A DNA stretch of 38,648 nt, from NCBI GenBank assembly GCA_030596025.1, contig JAUVKW010000007.1, positions 1 through 38,648 of the forward strand, given 5' to 3'. A program made the translations under genes and the position numbers. Within the stretch, counting starts at the first letter, position 1, and each line of letters opens with the position of its first letter. The notes beneath the pieces are model-generated. The model was not told the origin of the DNA. It searched no databases and was given only the letters and a program-made list of their open reading frames with translations. Of the stretch, positions 1-8,481 are shown one piece after another. Source of the DNA: Bacteroidota bacterium (lineage in GTDB: Bacteria; Bacteroidota; Bacteroidia; Bacteroidales; VadinHA17).

Positions 1-1151
1 TGATATCTGTAAACGGAATAAAACTACCGGTTTTTATACAACCGGGTCAGGCTTACGGAACTTTATCCATTGCCCTGGGTTATGGTCGCACAAATTCTGG
101 TAAAATTGGTGACAGCATTGGGAAAAACGCGTTTGTTCTTGCTGGCATTCTGGACGGATATCGTCAATATAATATATCCAATGTTACTATAGATAAAACA
201 GGTGAAAACTATCCACTGGCTACCACCCAGACTCATCATTCAATGGAGGGCCGGGAAATTGTAAAGGAAACTACACTTGAGGAATATATTGAGAATCCTT
301 CTGCCGGCAATGAATCGCATAAGATAATTATGGAGCGGTCTGCCACCATGTATAAAGAACACGAATTCCCGGGTGCTCACTGGGGGCTCAGTATTGACCT
401 TAACAAATGTGTGGGCTGTAATGCATGTGTGATTGCCTGCCAGGTGGAAAATAATGTTGCCGTTATTGGTAAAAAAGAGGTAAGAAACAGGCGTATTATG
501 CACTGGCTACGTATTGACAGGTATTATTCTACAATTTCAGACTCTGTAGGTGCAGAAGTAGAATCTGATAATCCTCAGGTGCTGCACCAACCTGTTATGT
601 GTCATCATTGTGATAATGCTCCTTGTGAGAACGTTTGTCCTGTTGCAGCAACACCACATAGCAAGGAAGGATTGAATACAATGGCCTACAACCGCTGTAT
701 TGGAACTCGTTATTGCATGAATAACTGTCCCTACAGGGTGCGAAGCTTTAACTGGTACCGATATGTAGACAATGACCAGTTCGACTATAATTTCAACGAT
801 AAATACAGCAAAATGGTACTCAATCCCGATGTAGTAGTACGGGAAAGAGGCGTAGTGGAGAAATGTTCTTTCTGCGTTCAGCGGATCCAGGAAAAGAAGC
901 TCCTTGCAAAGAACGAAGGACGCGAGTTGAGGGATGGAGAAATTCAGCCTGCATGTGTACAGTCATGTCCTACACAAGCTCTTGTATTTGGTGATACCAA
1001 TAAAAATGATTCTCAGGTAAGCAGTGAACATAAGGATGAAAGAGCTTATGGTTTACTTGAAGAATTACATACTCTGCCTTCACTGATGTACCTGACAAAA
1101 GTCCGGAATACGGAGAAAGATCACTCTGAGGAAGAGGATCACCATGCATAA
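1..1151 (+). CDS. actB: Alternative complex III subunit ActB, C-terminal part (5' truncated by window)
   Basis: This is the iron-sulfur part of ActB, the large periplasmic subunit of alternative complex III, which oxidises quinol and passes electrons to cytochrome c or a similar acceptor. The reading frame is open from base 3, well upstream of the ATG the ORF track used at 243. The upstream residues (GYGRTNSGKIGDSIGKNAF) match the end of the molybdopterin-oxidoreductase-like half, so the gene starts outside the window. About 382 residues are visible. Cysteine clusters seen are CVGCNACVIAC, CHHCDNAPCENVCP, CIGTRYCMNNCP and CSFC...CVQSCP. The third has Thr where a fourth Cys would sit, which fits the [3Fe-4S] site known from ActB structures beside three [4Fe-4S] clusters. 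actC follows after 40 bp. The family call is firm; the true start is unseen. Confidence 0.95.
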   Translation, partial: ISVNGIKLPVFIQPGQAYGTLSIALGYGRTNSGKIGDSIGKNAFVLAGILDGYRQYNISNVTIDKTGENYPLATTQTHHSMEGREIVKETTLEEYIENPSAGNESHKIIMERSATMYKEHEFPGAHWGLSIDLNKCVGCNACVIACQVENNVAVIGKKEVRNRRIMHWLRIDRYYSTISDSVGAEVESDNPQVLHQPVMCHHCDNAPCENVCPVAATPHSKEGLNTMAYNRCIGTRYCMNNCPYRVRSFNWYRYVDNDQFDYNFNDKYSKMVLNPDVVVRERGVVEKCSFCVQRIQEKKLLAKNEGRELRDGEIQPACVQSCPTQALVFGDTNKNDSQVSSEHKDERAYGLLEELHTLPSLMYLTKVRNTEKDHSEEEDHHA

Positions 1152-1191
1152 TTTATGAATAGAACCTAATTGAAACCGATCAATAAGCATT

Positions 1192-2565
1192 ATGTACTTA
1201 AAAGACGTTAGAGGTATCTTAATACAAGGATCAAAATCCTATGGGCAGATTACCCGTGAAATTTTGGCGCCACAGGAACGAAATGCTCCCTTATGGTGGT
1301 ATGGAGGAATGTTTGTTTTTTCCCTGATGTTTCTCGCTGGCATTTACGCCATTCTGCAGACTATTTCAAAAGGCATCGGACTCTGGGGGCTAAATAACAA
1401 TGTAGCCTGGGGATGGGCCATAATAAATTTTGTGTGGTGGATTGGAATCGGGCATGCTGGTACTGCCTTTTCTATATTCCTGCTTGTATTGCGCCAAAAA
1501 TGGAGAACTTCAATTAATAGGGCTGCTGAAGCCATGACTGTTTTTGCAGTACTGGCAGCCGGTCTTTTTCCTGTAATTCATATGGGAAGGATTTGGGATG
1601 CTTTCTTTATTTTTCCCTATCCTACTTCACGCGATTTGTGGGTAAACTATAATTCTCCGCTTTTCTGGGACGTGGTGGCCATCACTACATACCTGTTCGC
1701 CTCGGCTTCTTTCTGGTATGTGGGAATGATTCCTGACCTGGCTACTGTTCGTGACCGTGCCACCTCAAAAATAAAAAGAAAGATCTACCACCTCCTGAGT
1801 TTTGGCTGGGTTGGAGGCATGAAAACCTGGAAGCGCTATGAAGTAATGGCGATTATTTTGGGTGGAGTTACTGCTCCCCTTGTAATTGCAGTTCACTCAA
1901 TTGTATCAATGGACTTTGCCACCAGTGTAATGCCAGGATGGCATACTACAATCTTTCCACCTTACTTTGTTGTTGGTGCTATTTTTTCGGGTTTTGCCAT
2001 GGTACTAACCCTTATGATTATTGTACGTAAAACTTATAAACTGGGAGATTTTGTAACCATGGACCATTTCGAGGCCATTGGGAAAATCCTCATTTTTATC
2101 AGTCTCATCATGGGATCTTCTTATGTTACCGAGGTATTCATCGCCTGGTTCTCGGGTGTTGATGGGGAACTTTACACTTTTTTCCATAATCGTATAACCG
2201 GGGAGTATGCTTTTCAATTCTGGGCTATGGTTACTTGTAATGCCATTATCCCACAACTCTTCTGGTTCAAAAAAGTAAGAAGAAATCTTACCTGGCTTTT
2301 CATCATATCCATTGTGATTAATATAGGAATGTGGTTTGAACGTTTTAATATTGTAGTTACCTCCTTATCGAAAGATTTTCTGCCTGCTACCTGGGTAGAA
2401 TACGACCCCACCATAACTGAAGTCACTATTTACCTTGGCACATTAGGTCTTTTTGGTGTAGGTGTCTTGTTATTTATGCGTTTTATTCCTGTTATGGCCA
2501 TGAATGAATTGAAAATGATAAATAAAGAAACAAGTATTGATAAGGACTTATCCTCTAAAAGTTAA
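1192..2565 (+). CDS. actC: Alternative complex III subunit ActC (NrfD/PsrC-like quinol-binding membrane protein)
   Basis: This integral membrane subunit of alternative complex III belongs to the NrfD/PsrC family and carries a quinol-oxidation site next to the ActB iron-sulfur clusters. The 457-residue length is normal. About ten hydrophobic segments can be seen, beginning with residues ~37-57. The conserved ActC stretch around WWIGIGHAGTAFS and FPVIHMGRIWDAFFIFPYP is present. The His and Asp residues in these stretches lie where proton-coupled quinol chemistry is placed in this family. It starts at ATG, lies between actB and actD, and its stop is 6 bp before actD, so the genes are surely co-transcribed. 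Confidence 0.95.
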   Translation: MYLKDVRGILIQGSKSYGQITREILAPQERNAPLWWYGGMFVFSLMFLAGIYAILQTISKGIGLWGLNNNVAWGWAIINFVWWIGIGHAGTAFSIFLLVLRQKWRTSINRAAEAMTVFAVLAAGLFPVIHMGRIWDAFFIFPYPTSRDLWVNYNSPLFWDVVAITTYLFASASFWYVGMIPDLATVRDRATSKIKRKIYHLLSFGWVGGMKTWKRYEVMAIILGGVTAPLVIAVHSIVSMDFATSVMPGWHTTIFPPYFVVGAIFSGFAMVLTLMIIVRKTYKLGDFVTMDHFEAIGKILIFISLIMGSSYVTEVFIAWFSGVDGELYTFFHNRITGEYAFQFWAMVTCNAIIPQLFWFKKVRRNLTWLFIISIVINIGMWFERFNIVVTSLSKDFLPATWVEYDPTITEVTIYLGTLGLFGVGVLLFMRFIPVMAMNELKMINKETSIDKDLSSKS

Positions 2566-2571
2566 GAAATT

Positions 2572-3087
2572 ATGGAATATTCAAAAATAATTGGTGTTTA
2601 CGATGACGAACAGAAGCTGTACGATTCCATAGATCAGATCCAGGAAAAAGGGTACAAGGTTGCAGATGTGATTTCTCCATTCCCCCTGGAAGAACTGTTT
2701 GAGAAACTGAAAGTCAATACACGCATCAACCTTGCTGCATTCTTTTATGCACTGATAGGTGGAGTAATTGGAATTTCTGCATTTCTATACTACACTGCAG
2801 TGGTTGACTACCCTTTGAACATTGGTGGAAAACCTAGTTTAAGTTTGACTTTCGTTCTGATTATTTTTGTAGGAACCATATTTGTAGTGGTATTCGGCAC
2901 TCTGCTTACTTTTTTCATCCGGGAGAAGAAAGGTCCCGGTGCCAAAATACATTTTGAGTATCCCGGAGTTACCGATGATAAATTTGCCCTTTTGATTGAT
3001 AGAACTAAAGATCTCTCAGAAGAAAATATTATAGAAATTAATCAAATTATAAAAAATAGCGGCGCCATAAAAGTAGATGAGCAATAA
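2572..3087 (+). CDS. actD: Alternative complex III subunit ActD (DUF3341)
   Basis: ActD is a small membrane subunit of alternative complex III. The 171-residue length matches the DUF3341 family. An N-terminal soluble segment (KIIGVYDDEQKLYDSIDQI, ending near VISPFPLEEL) is followed by two membrane helices at roughly residues 60-80 and 95-120. A short charged tail begins at FIREKKGPGAK. Family knowledge places it at the cytoplasmic face beside ActC and ActF. It has no visible cofactor motif, so a structural role is inferred. The gene lies 6 bp after actC and 36 bp before actE. Confidence 0.93.
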   Translation: MEYSKIIGVYDDEQKLYDSIDQIQEKGYKVADVISPFPLEELFEKLKVNTRINLAAFFYALIGGVIGISAFLYYTAVVDYPLNIGGKPSLSLTFVLIIFVGTIFVVVFGTLLTFFIREKKGPGAKIHFEYPGVTDDKFALLIDRTKDLSEENIIEINQIIKNSGAIKVDEQ

Positions 3088-3123
3088 TTCTGATTTGCTT
3101 TTATGGATTCAGCACTTAAATAG

Positions 3124-3687
3124 ATGAAGCTGATGAAAAAATTATTTATTTTACCTGCCCTGATTATCCTGTTAGGCCTGAATTCATGCTCCCACGACCG
3201 TAATAACCCGGGTCATGCTTACTTTCCCGACATGGCTCAATCAGTTGCATATGAGGCGTATAAAGAAAACCCTGTATATAAGGATGGTAAGAGCATGCAG
3301 ATGCCTGTGGAAGGAACAATTCCAAGGGAAATGATTCCTTACCAGTATGAAAAAGGACTGGATGGACAGCAAAAAGCAGGTGAAGAACTGGTGAGTCCCC
3401 TGGAAGTAAGTTCTGATGTTCTGCAGGAAGGTCAAAAACAATACGAAGTTTTTTGTGTCATTTGTCATGGTACCGCAGGAAAAGGAGATGGCTACCTGTT
3501 TACAAGTAAACTTTTCCCTGCACAACCAACAGATCTAACAGCAGATATCATCCAGAATATGCCGGATGGAGAAATATACCATATTATCACACAGGGTTCA
3601 CTTTCCGGACTTATGGGATCACATGGTTCACAGATAAAACCGGAAGACAGATGGAATATTATTGTTTATCTGAAAAATAGTTTTTAA
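3124..3687 (+). CDS. actE: Alternative complex III subunit ActE (mono-haem cytochrome c lipoprotein)
   Basis: This periplasmic, lipid-anchored cytochrome c is the likely electron exit of alternative complex III. The N-terminus is a lipoprotein signal: a KK pair, a hydrophobic core, then LNSC with the lipid-bearing Cys near residue 22. A single haem-binding motif, CVICHG, lies near residue 110 and is followed by GKGDGYLF, as in other ActE proteins. LSGLMGSHGSQI, near residue 160, offers the probable axial Met. The length of 187 residues is typical. It starts at ATG; an in-frame second Met at residue 4 is an equal alternative. It sits between actD and actF, as in other act operons. Confidence 0.94.
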   Translation: MKLMKKLFILPALIILLGLNSCSHDRNNPGHAYFPDMAQSVAYEAYKENPVYKDGKSMQMPVEGTIPREMIPYQYEKGLDGQQKAGEELVSPLEVSSDVLQEGQKQYEVFCVICHGTAGKGDGYLFTSKLFPAQPTDLTADIIQNMPDGEIYHIITQGSLSGLMGSHGSQIKPEDRWNIIVYLKNSF

Positions 3688-3755
3688 CAATAAAAAAATT
3701 TTAATAAAGTTCTTCGATATAGAGATATTAAAAACCATTATTTAATCTGCATACA

Positions 3756-4934
3756 ATGGAAGAAAAGATTAGCTGCTCACCAAAACTGAAATATGCTTCA
3801 CTGGCAATGATCCTCATTGGAATCATAGCTACCATCCTTGCTTTTCTTGGTGACAGCCAAAGAGCATGGGCAAACCTTTTGTTAAGCAATTATTATTTCT
3901 TATCCATAGCACTGGGTGCTTCTTTTTTCCTTGCTATTCAATATATAGCCCAGGCTGGCTGGTCTGCTGCTTTTAAAAGGATTCCCGAGGCTATGTCACG
4001 ATACATACCCCTGGCCGCTATTTTCATGTTCGTAGGTCTGCTGGGAATAAAGCAAATTTATCCATGGATCAATCCTGAAGAAGCTGGAATTTTTAACGAG
4101 CATGAATTTCACCTCCTGCATCATAAGGAAGCTTATTTAAATGTGCCATTTTTTATTATTAGGATGGTTTTCTATTTTATGGTGTGGATTTTTATGACCT
4201 TTTATCTCAGGAAGCTTTCTGTGGCAGAAGATCGTGTTGGAGGCCTGGAATACTTTAAGAAAAGTGAATATTATAGTAAAGTTTACATATTCCTCCTGGC
4301 TTTTACTTTCATATTTGCCTCTATTGACTGGATAATGAGTCTCGAACCTATCTGGTTCAGCACTATATTCGCTGCCAAAAACTTCATGTCTTCATTTTAC
4401 CATGGTACAGCAGTGATTATTCTGATTGTTATTCTGCTACATAATAAGGGCTATTTATCCTTTATGAATAAAGCCCACTGGCACGATTTCTCAAAGTACC
4501 TGTTTATGTTGAGTATATTCTTTGGTTATTTCTGGTATTCACAGTATATGCTCCTGTGGTATGCCAATATTCCGGAGGAAACCAGTTATTATGTTTTGAG
4601 AAGAGAACATTTTTCTCAAGCTCACTTCGTTATAAACCTGATACTCAATTTTGCAATTCCTTTCGTGGTACTTCTTCCAAATTTCCTGGCCAGGAAAAAG
4701 GGAATATTACTTGCTATAGTGATCATACTTCTGATAGGACATTTTGTAGATCTTTACGAACAGATCATGCCGGGTGCAACTGGAGAATACAAGATTGGTT
4801 TTACTGAAATTGGCATATGGCTGGGTTTTGCAGGAATTTTCACTCTGGTCACTATGCGTACTCTCACCAAGGCAAATATAATCCCGGTTAACCATCCCTA
4901 CCTGCAGGAAAGCATACAGCATTCTGAGCATTAA
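3756..4934 (+). CDS. actF: Alternative complex III subunit ActF (NrfD-like membrane protein)
   Basis: ActF is the second NrfD-like membrane subunit of alternative complex III and a paralogue of ActC. The 392 residues contain about ten hydrophobic segments. Family-typical stretches are present: NEHEFHLLHHKEAYLNVPFF near residues 111-130 and ASIDWIMSLEPIWFSTIFAA in the middle. Structures of the complex suggest a proton path through this subunit, but whether it binds quinol is unsettled. The gene is the last of the operon: a strong hairpin and T-run follow 28 bp after the stop. No cytochrome oxidase genes follow, unlike many act loci. Confidence 0.94.
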   Translation: MEEKISCSPKLKYASLAMILIGIIATILAFLGDSQRAWANLLLSNYYFLSIALGASFFLAIQYIAQAGWSAAFKRIPEAMSRYIPLAAIFMFVGLLGIKQIYPWINPEEAGIFNEHEFHLLHHKEAYLNVPFFIIRMVFYFMVWIFMTFYLRKLSVAEDRVGGLEYFKKSEYYSKVYIFLLAFTFIFASIDWIMSLEPIWFSTIFAAKNFMSSFYHGTAVIILIVILLHNKGYLSFMNKAHWHDFSKYLFMLSIFFGYFWYSQYMLLWYANIPEETSYYVLRREHFSQAHFVINLILNFAIPFVVLLPNFLARKKGILLAIVIILLIGHFVDLYEQIMPGATGEYKIGFTEIGIWLGFAGIFTLVTMRTLTKANIIPVNHPYLQESIQHSEH

Positions 4935-4961
4935 TATTTTTTATTGCAAAATACAGAGATG

Positions 4962-4992
4962 GGGCTGCATAAAATATATGCGGCCCTTTTTT
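4962..4992 (+). terminator. Rho-independent terminator after actF
   Basis: A 9-bp stem (GGGCTGCAT paired with ATGCGGCCC, one G-T wobble) with a 7-nt A/T loop is followed directly by six T. It lies 28 bp downstream of the actF stop and closes the act operon. Confidence 0.85.
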
Positions 4993-5098
4993 CATTTTTG
5001 AAGCACTATATACCAAAATTGCATCAAATAAATAGATACTGAGTCAAAAAAATTAATTCGAAAAGTAAAAAACATAACTGAGGATAAATAAAAAATAG

Positions 5099-5174
5099 CA
5101 CCGGGCTTTAGCCTGGTGTTAGGAGTTAAGTTTGAGTGAGATTTTGGCGCAAATTTCGCCTTGTGCTCAAGCTT
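5099..5174. repeat. Two nested palindromes in the actF-methyltransferase gap
   Basis: The 4993-5346 gap holds no gene. Within it, CACCGGGC-TTTA-GCCTGGTG forms an 8-bp hairpin at 5099-5118. A second imperfect palindrome pairs AAGTTTGAG (5128) with CTCAAGCTT (5166), and an inner GGCG/CGCC pair sits at 5146-5160. CAGGCACCAGG, further right near 5236, resembles the first stem. This looks like a small non-coding mobile or REP-like element, but no family can be named. Confidence 0.5.
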
Positions 5175-5346
5175 TCAATACACCGAGGGTAAAGGTTTGC
5201 TAAAGACTGCAAAACTTGTGACAAAACCGAAATATGCAGGCACCAGGTACTTCCGGAATATGATATATCTTTGATTTATTCGGATTTTGAACTCAACTTT
5301 CAACTTCCAGGGCTAAATATTCAAGGTTCAATTCCTGAAATATATT

Positions 5347-5856
5347 TTACCTTTTTCTATTGATTAATTTAGGAATCCACATAGGAACATCTTTCATATA
5401 TAGCTCATAATCCTCCCCAAATCTTTTCAGCAGAAGCTTTTCTTCATGGCGGGAAATAAAATGCAAAAAGAAAACAGCCATAAGAAAAACAAAAAATGCA
5501 ATCAATGAAGTGCTAAGTACCAAAAGACCAAAATACAATAGTAATTCACTAAGGTATACCGGGTGACGAACCCATCCGAATACTCCCTCTCTGATTACAC
5601 AGGGCTCTGAACGTTCGGTCCCGAAAACAATTTTCAGACCCTTTAGTACCAGGTAAGCAGAAATTATTAAAAAAACGAACCCGACTGGTAGTCGAATTAT
5701 ATTTGGAACATACTCGTTAAGTGAGGTAGTCAGGTTTAAAAAGAAAGAATCAGCGATCCAGCTTGTAAAAAATAATACAGCAAGAATTATCTGCCCTGCA
5801 TCTCCCAGCTTGTGCTCCCCGATAAGATCTTTGTGGTGTTCGTGACGATGTGCCAT
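5347..5856 (-). CDS. Isoprenylcysteine carboxyl methyltransferase-family membrane protein
   Basis: This is an integral membrane methyltransferase of the ICMT/phospholipid methyltransferase type, which uses S-adenosylmethionine. Its substrate in bacteria is unknown. The 169 residues show four to five hydrophobic segments. The family signature covers residues ~90-165: GVFGWVRHPVYLSELLLYFG, then the EEKLLLKRFGEDYELYMKDV region with the conserved EE..L...FG..Y pattern. The His-rich N-terminus (MAHRHEHHKD) is unusual and could bind metal, though it may be incidental. An AGGA-like sequence lies just before the ATG. It stands alone between two gene-free stretches. Confidence 0.85.
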   Translation of the reverse strand: MAHRHEHHKDLIGEHKLGDAGQIILAVLFFTSWIADSFFLNLTTSLNEYVPNIIRLPVGFVFLIISAYLVLKGLKIVFGTERSEPCVIREGVFGWVRHPVYLSELLLYFGLLVLSTSLIAFFVFLMAVFFLHFISRHEEKLLLKRFGEDYELYMKDVPMWIPKLINRKR

Positions 5857-6188
5857 AATTTCCTAATTAAGTAGGGTTTCTATGTTTTTCGCTAATTGCC
5901 CCATCATTTTCAATGGTTCCGGTTAAAGATTGTTCCGGGTTTCGAGTTTAAGACTGTTCCTGGTTATGTATGTTCCTTTTATCTTTCTTTGTCCTCCGAA
6001 GCCTTTTTCCAGGCGAAGGAGGATATCTTTTATCTTTACCTGTGAACTCACTTCTCTTTGTATCGTCCTGATATATGTCTACAGGTTTAACAATAATTCA
6101 TTCTACAGAAGTGTGGACATATTCTGTTATTTTATCTCTTAGTCTCTCAGTCTCATTCCAATACTCACCTCTCATCGCTCACCTCTTC
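5857..6188. other. Gene-free pyrimidine-rich stretch
   Basis: No credible gene is seen here; the 70-aa plus-strand ORF is low-complexity and Phe/Ser/Arg-biased. The stretch is strongly C+T-rich on the plus strand and contains copy 1 of the 63-bp repeat described separately. Similar C/T-rich spacer recurs at 8197-8481. Confidence 0.6.
5975..6037. repeat. 63-bp dispersed repeat, copy 1
   Basis: This matches bases 8374-8436 in the same orientation, with two differences over 63 bp. The core forms a hairpin, CCTCC-gaa-GCCT / AGGC-gaa-GGAGG (5993-6022), with a symmetric 3x3 internal loop. It lies downstream of the racemase gene. Confidence 0.85.
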
Positions 6189-6965
6189 TTATCTTTCGCT
6201 CCCTCTCTTTGTTTTGCCCTGCGCCCCTAACCCTGTGCCTTCTTTCATCATTCCTCCTGCCATCTCTATACTCTTCCTTGCCAGTATTTTGGTAGGATTA
6301 ATAATAGGTACAGGGATATCCAGATAATCCATAATCAGTGGAATTTCTGTACAGCCGGTAATAATTGCCCGGGCACCCATATCCAGCAATTGTTTTACCG
6401 CAGGCTGCACTAACCTGGCTGCTTCCTTCTTATACCCGGCTTTTATCCCCTGATTACCATAAATAGCATTCATGATATTTTGCCTGTGCTGCTCATCAGG
6501 AAATATTATTTTCAGTCCCCTTTCGTTAAAGAATTTATTGTAAATCCTTGTTTTATAAACTCCCAGCGTTGATAGCAGGCCAAGGGATTGTATCTCAGGA
6601 TGATTTTCTTCAACCCGCTTTGCTGACTCATCAATCATATTGATCAGGGGGATGGAAACAGCCTTACGTATGTCCTCAATAAAATAATGTGCTGTATTGC
6701 AGGGCATAATAAGGAAATCTGCTCCCCATAATTCGAGTTTCCTGGCTGACTCAATAAGAAACGGAACAGGATCGGGTCCAATACCAAGTATGAAGTCAGA
6801 ACGATCGGGAATAGAAGTATTATTATTAATAATAAGGGGAAGGTGATCACCATCACTCGAAGCCTGGGTTTGATAAACAACAGACCTGAACAGATCTGAT
6901 GTAGCTTCAGAACCCATGCCCCCGATTATACCAATAGTTTTTTTATTTGTTTCCATCCCGGCCAT
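6189..6965 (-). CDS. Aspartate/glutamate racemase family protein
   Basis: A cofactor-independent amino-acid racemase of the Asp/Glu racemase superfamily, probably cytoplasmic. The N-terminal IGIIGGMGSEATSDLF matches the usual GGMGPxAT region with Ser in place of Pro. The two catalytic cysteines lie in MPCNTAHYF (about residue 89) and TGCTEIPLIM (about residue 203), so it should be active. The exact substrate (Asp, Glu or other) cannot be told from the sequence. The start at MAGMETNKK overlaps the end of the P1 peptidase gene by 23 bp; a second ATG three codons on is possible. The overlap implies translational coupling. The last ~20 residues (GTGLGAQGKTKRGSER) lie beyond the conserved fold, in C/T-rich spacer DNA, and look like recently acquired coding sequence. 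Confidence 0.88.
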   Translation of the reverse strand: MAGMETNKKTIGIIGGMGSEATSDLFRSVVYQTQASSDGDHLPLIINNNTSIPDRSDFILGIGPDPVPFLIESARKLELWGADFLIMPCNTAHYFIEDIRKAVSIPLINMIDESAKRVEENHPEIQSLGLLSTLGVYKTRIYNKFFNERGLKIIFPDEQHRQNIMNAIYGNQGIKAGYKKEAARLVQPAVKQLLDMGARAIITGCTEIPLIMDYLDIPVPIINPTKILARKSIEMAGGMMKEGTGLGAQGKTKRGSER

Positions 6966-8094
6966 ATTTTCTCATGATCTCAAGTACCTTTTCAATTGGC
7001 AGGGCCTCCACCTTATGCCCATCCCTGCCACTAACAGTTCTGGCCGTAAACATGGAATTCAGAATGGCTTCCTCTGTTGCCTCAACCACTGCCATAAAAA
7101 GAGGTGACATAGAACTATTAGCTAAAGTCGCAATTTTTCGTACCTTTTCTCCTGACCTGTACTTTATAAAATTTTCTTCATAAGTAGAAAAAGCAACTAC
7201 ATAATCTCCACTTCCGTTTGATGAGATACCTCCTGTTCTGGCAAGACCCAACATAGCTCTCTTTGCAAGTCTTTCCAGATTCCTTGAATCTAAAGGAGCA
7301 TCTGTGGCTACAATTATCATACAAGAACCATCTGCTGCATCTGTAAGAGTACTGCTCATATAATATTTACCCAGTTCCTTCCCTACGGGCACTCCATCAA
7401 TCTGAAGCACTCCACCAAAATTAGTTTGAACAAGTACACCAATTGTATAAGCTCCAAGATTACCTGGTAGCTTGCGTGAAGAGGTCCCGATTCCTCCCTT
7501 GAAGGAATAACAAGTGGTGCCGGTACCTGCCCCCACAACTCCCTCTTCCACATGTCCGTTCTTAGCTAAACGAATTGCTTCAAGCACATCTTCTGAACTT
7601 ACCTGCCTTCCCCTTATATCATTTAAATAGCCATCATTTGTTTCCCCTACCACCGGATTTACAGATTGAACATCGCTATTCTCTGGTATTGACAGGGTAT
7701 AGCCGATCAGGGCATCAGCGGCTCCTGGAACACTTAAAGTATTAGTTAGAATAATAGGTGTTTCCAGATTTCCAAGTTCCTGTATCTGGGTACTCCCAAC
7801 CAACTTTCCATAACCATTTCCAACATAAACTGCTGCCGGCACCTTATTCCTGAAAATATTTCCCTGGTGAGGTAAAATTGCAGTTACACCTGTACGTACC
7901 TGCTCCCCAATTATCAGGGTTTTATGTCCAATAGTAACTCCTGAAACATCAGTGATGGCATTATAAAATCCTGGAGTCATCACTCCTGGCTGAATACCAT
8001 AGTCCCGAACCCTTTTGTTCTGAGTAAAACCCTCCTGCCCGGGCTGAAAAAATATAGCCAGGACAAGCAAGAATAGTAGAGTTTGCTTTTTCAA
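6943..8094 (-). CDS. P1 family (DmpA/BapA-type) peptidase, exported
   Basis: An Ntn-hydrolase fold aminopeptidase of MEROPS family P1, which includes DmpA and the beta-peptidyl aminopeptidase BapA. These proteins self-cleave before a catalytic Ser. The probable cleavage site is in TDAADGSCMIIVATDAPL (G|S). The N-terminal DVSGVTIGH and the middle region GVVGAGTGTTCYSFKGGIGT are family-typical. No ATG is available. The ORF-track start (8196) is TTG; I prefer a later TTG at 8094, giving KKQTLLFLLVLAIFFQPGQ as a clean signal peptide with n-region lysines. This places the enzyme in the periplasm. The racemase gene overlaps its 3' end, suggesting a shared role in handling D- or beta-linked amino-acid material. 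That link is inference. Start uncertain, family firm. Confidence 0.87.
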   Translation of the reverse strand: MKKQTLLFLLVLAIFFQPGQEGFTQNKRVRDYGIQPGVMTPGFYNAITDVSGVTIGHKTLIIGEQVRTGVTAILPHQGNIFRNKVPAAVYVGNGYGKLVGSTQIQELGNLETPIILTNTLSVPGAADALIGYTLSIPENSDVQSVNPVVGETNDGYLNDIRGRQVSSEDVLEAIRLAKNGHVEEGVVGAGTGTTCYSFKGGIGTSSRKLPGNLGAYTIGVLVQTNFGGVLQIDGVPVGKELGKYYMSSTLTDAADGSCMIIVATDAPLDSRNLERLAKRAMLGLARTGGISSNGSGDYVVAFSTYEENFIKYRSGEKVRKIATLANSSMSPLFMAVVEATEEAILNSMFTARTVSGRDGHKVEALPIEKVLEIMRKYGRDGNK

Positions 8095-8373
8095 TTTCTT
8101 ATTACAGTTATTATCTCCTACGAAATTAGAAACAATTTTGATGTATCTCTCCCTTCTAATCAACGATCTTTTTACCAATATTAGAATACCACCCAAGCAC
8201 TATAGCCCCGTAGACCGCTCCTGTAGTGCATTAGCGACGATTTGGGCTGGATTTTGCACCTATTTTACCTATGTTCTGTTTGACTTTTAGACCTTTAGAC
8301 TCTGTGACCATCTTCATCACTCATCTCTTCCCTTTCTTGCCCTGCGCCTCTGCGCCCCAGGCCTCTTCTCTTC

Positions 8374-8436
8374 CCTTTTATCTTTCTTTGTCCTCCGAAG
8401 CCTTTTTCCAGGCGTAGGAGGATATCTTTAATCTTT
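8374..8436. repeat. 63-bp dispersed repeat, copy 2
   Basis: Same orientation as 5975-6037 with two mismatches, including one in the hairpin loop triplet (gta instead of gaa). It lies in the gene-free 8197-8481 stretch between the symporter and the peptidase gene, so the two copies bracket the racemase-peptidase pair. Nearby C/T-rich DNA also contains a GCGCC-rich string resembling the end of the racemase ORF. Confidence 0.85.
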
Positions 8437-8481
8437 TCACTCTCACCTCTAACTCCTTCGTTCCATCATTTATCTTTCACT

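Noticed and set aside
5310-5346. GGTTCAATTCC resembling a tRNA T-loop
   Set aside because: No matching acceptor stem or anticodon arm can be built around it.
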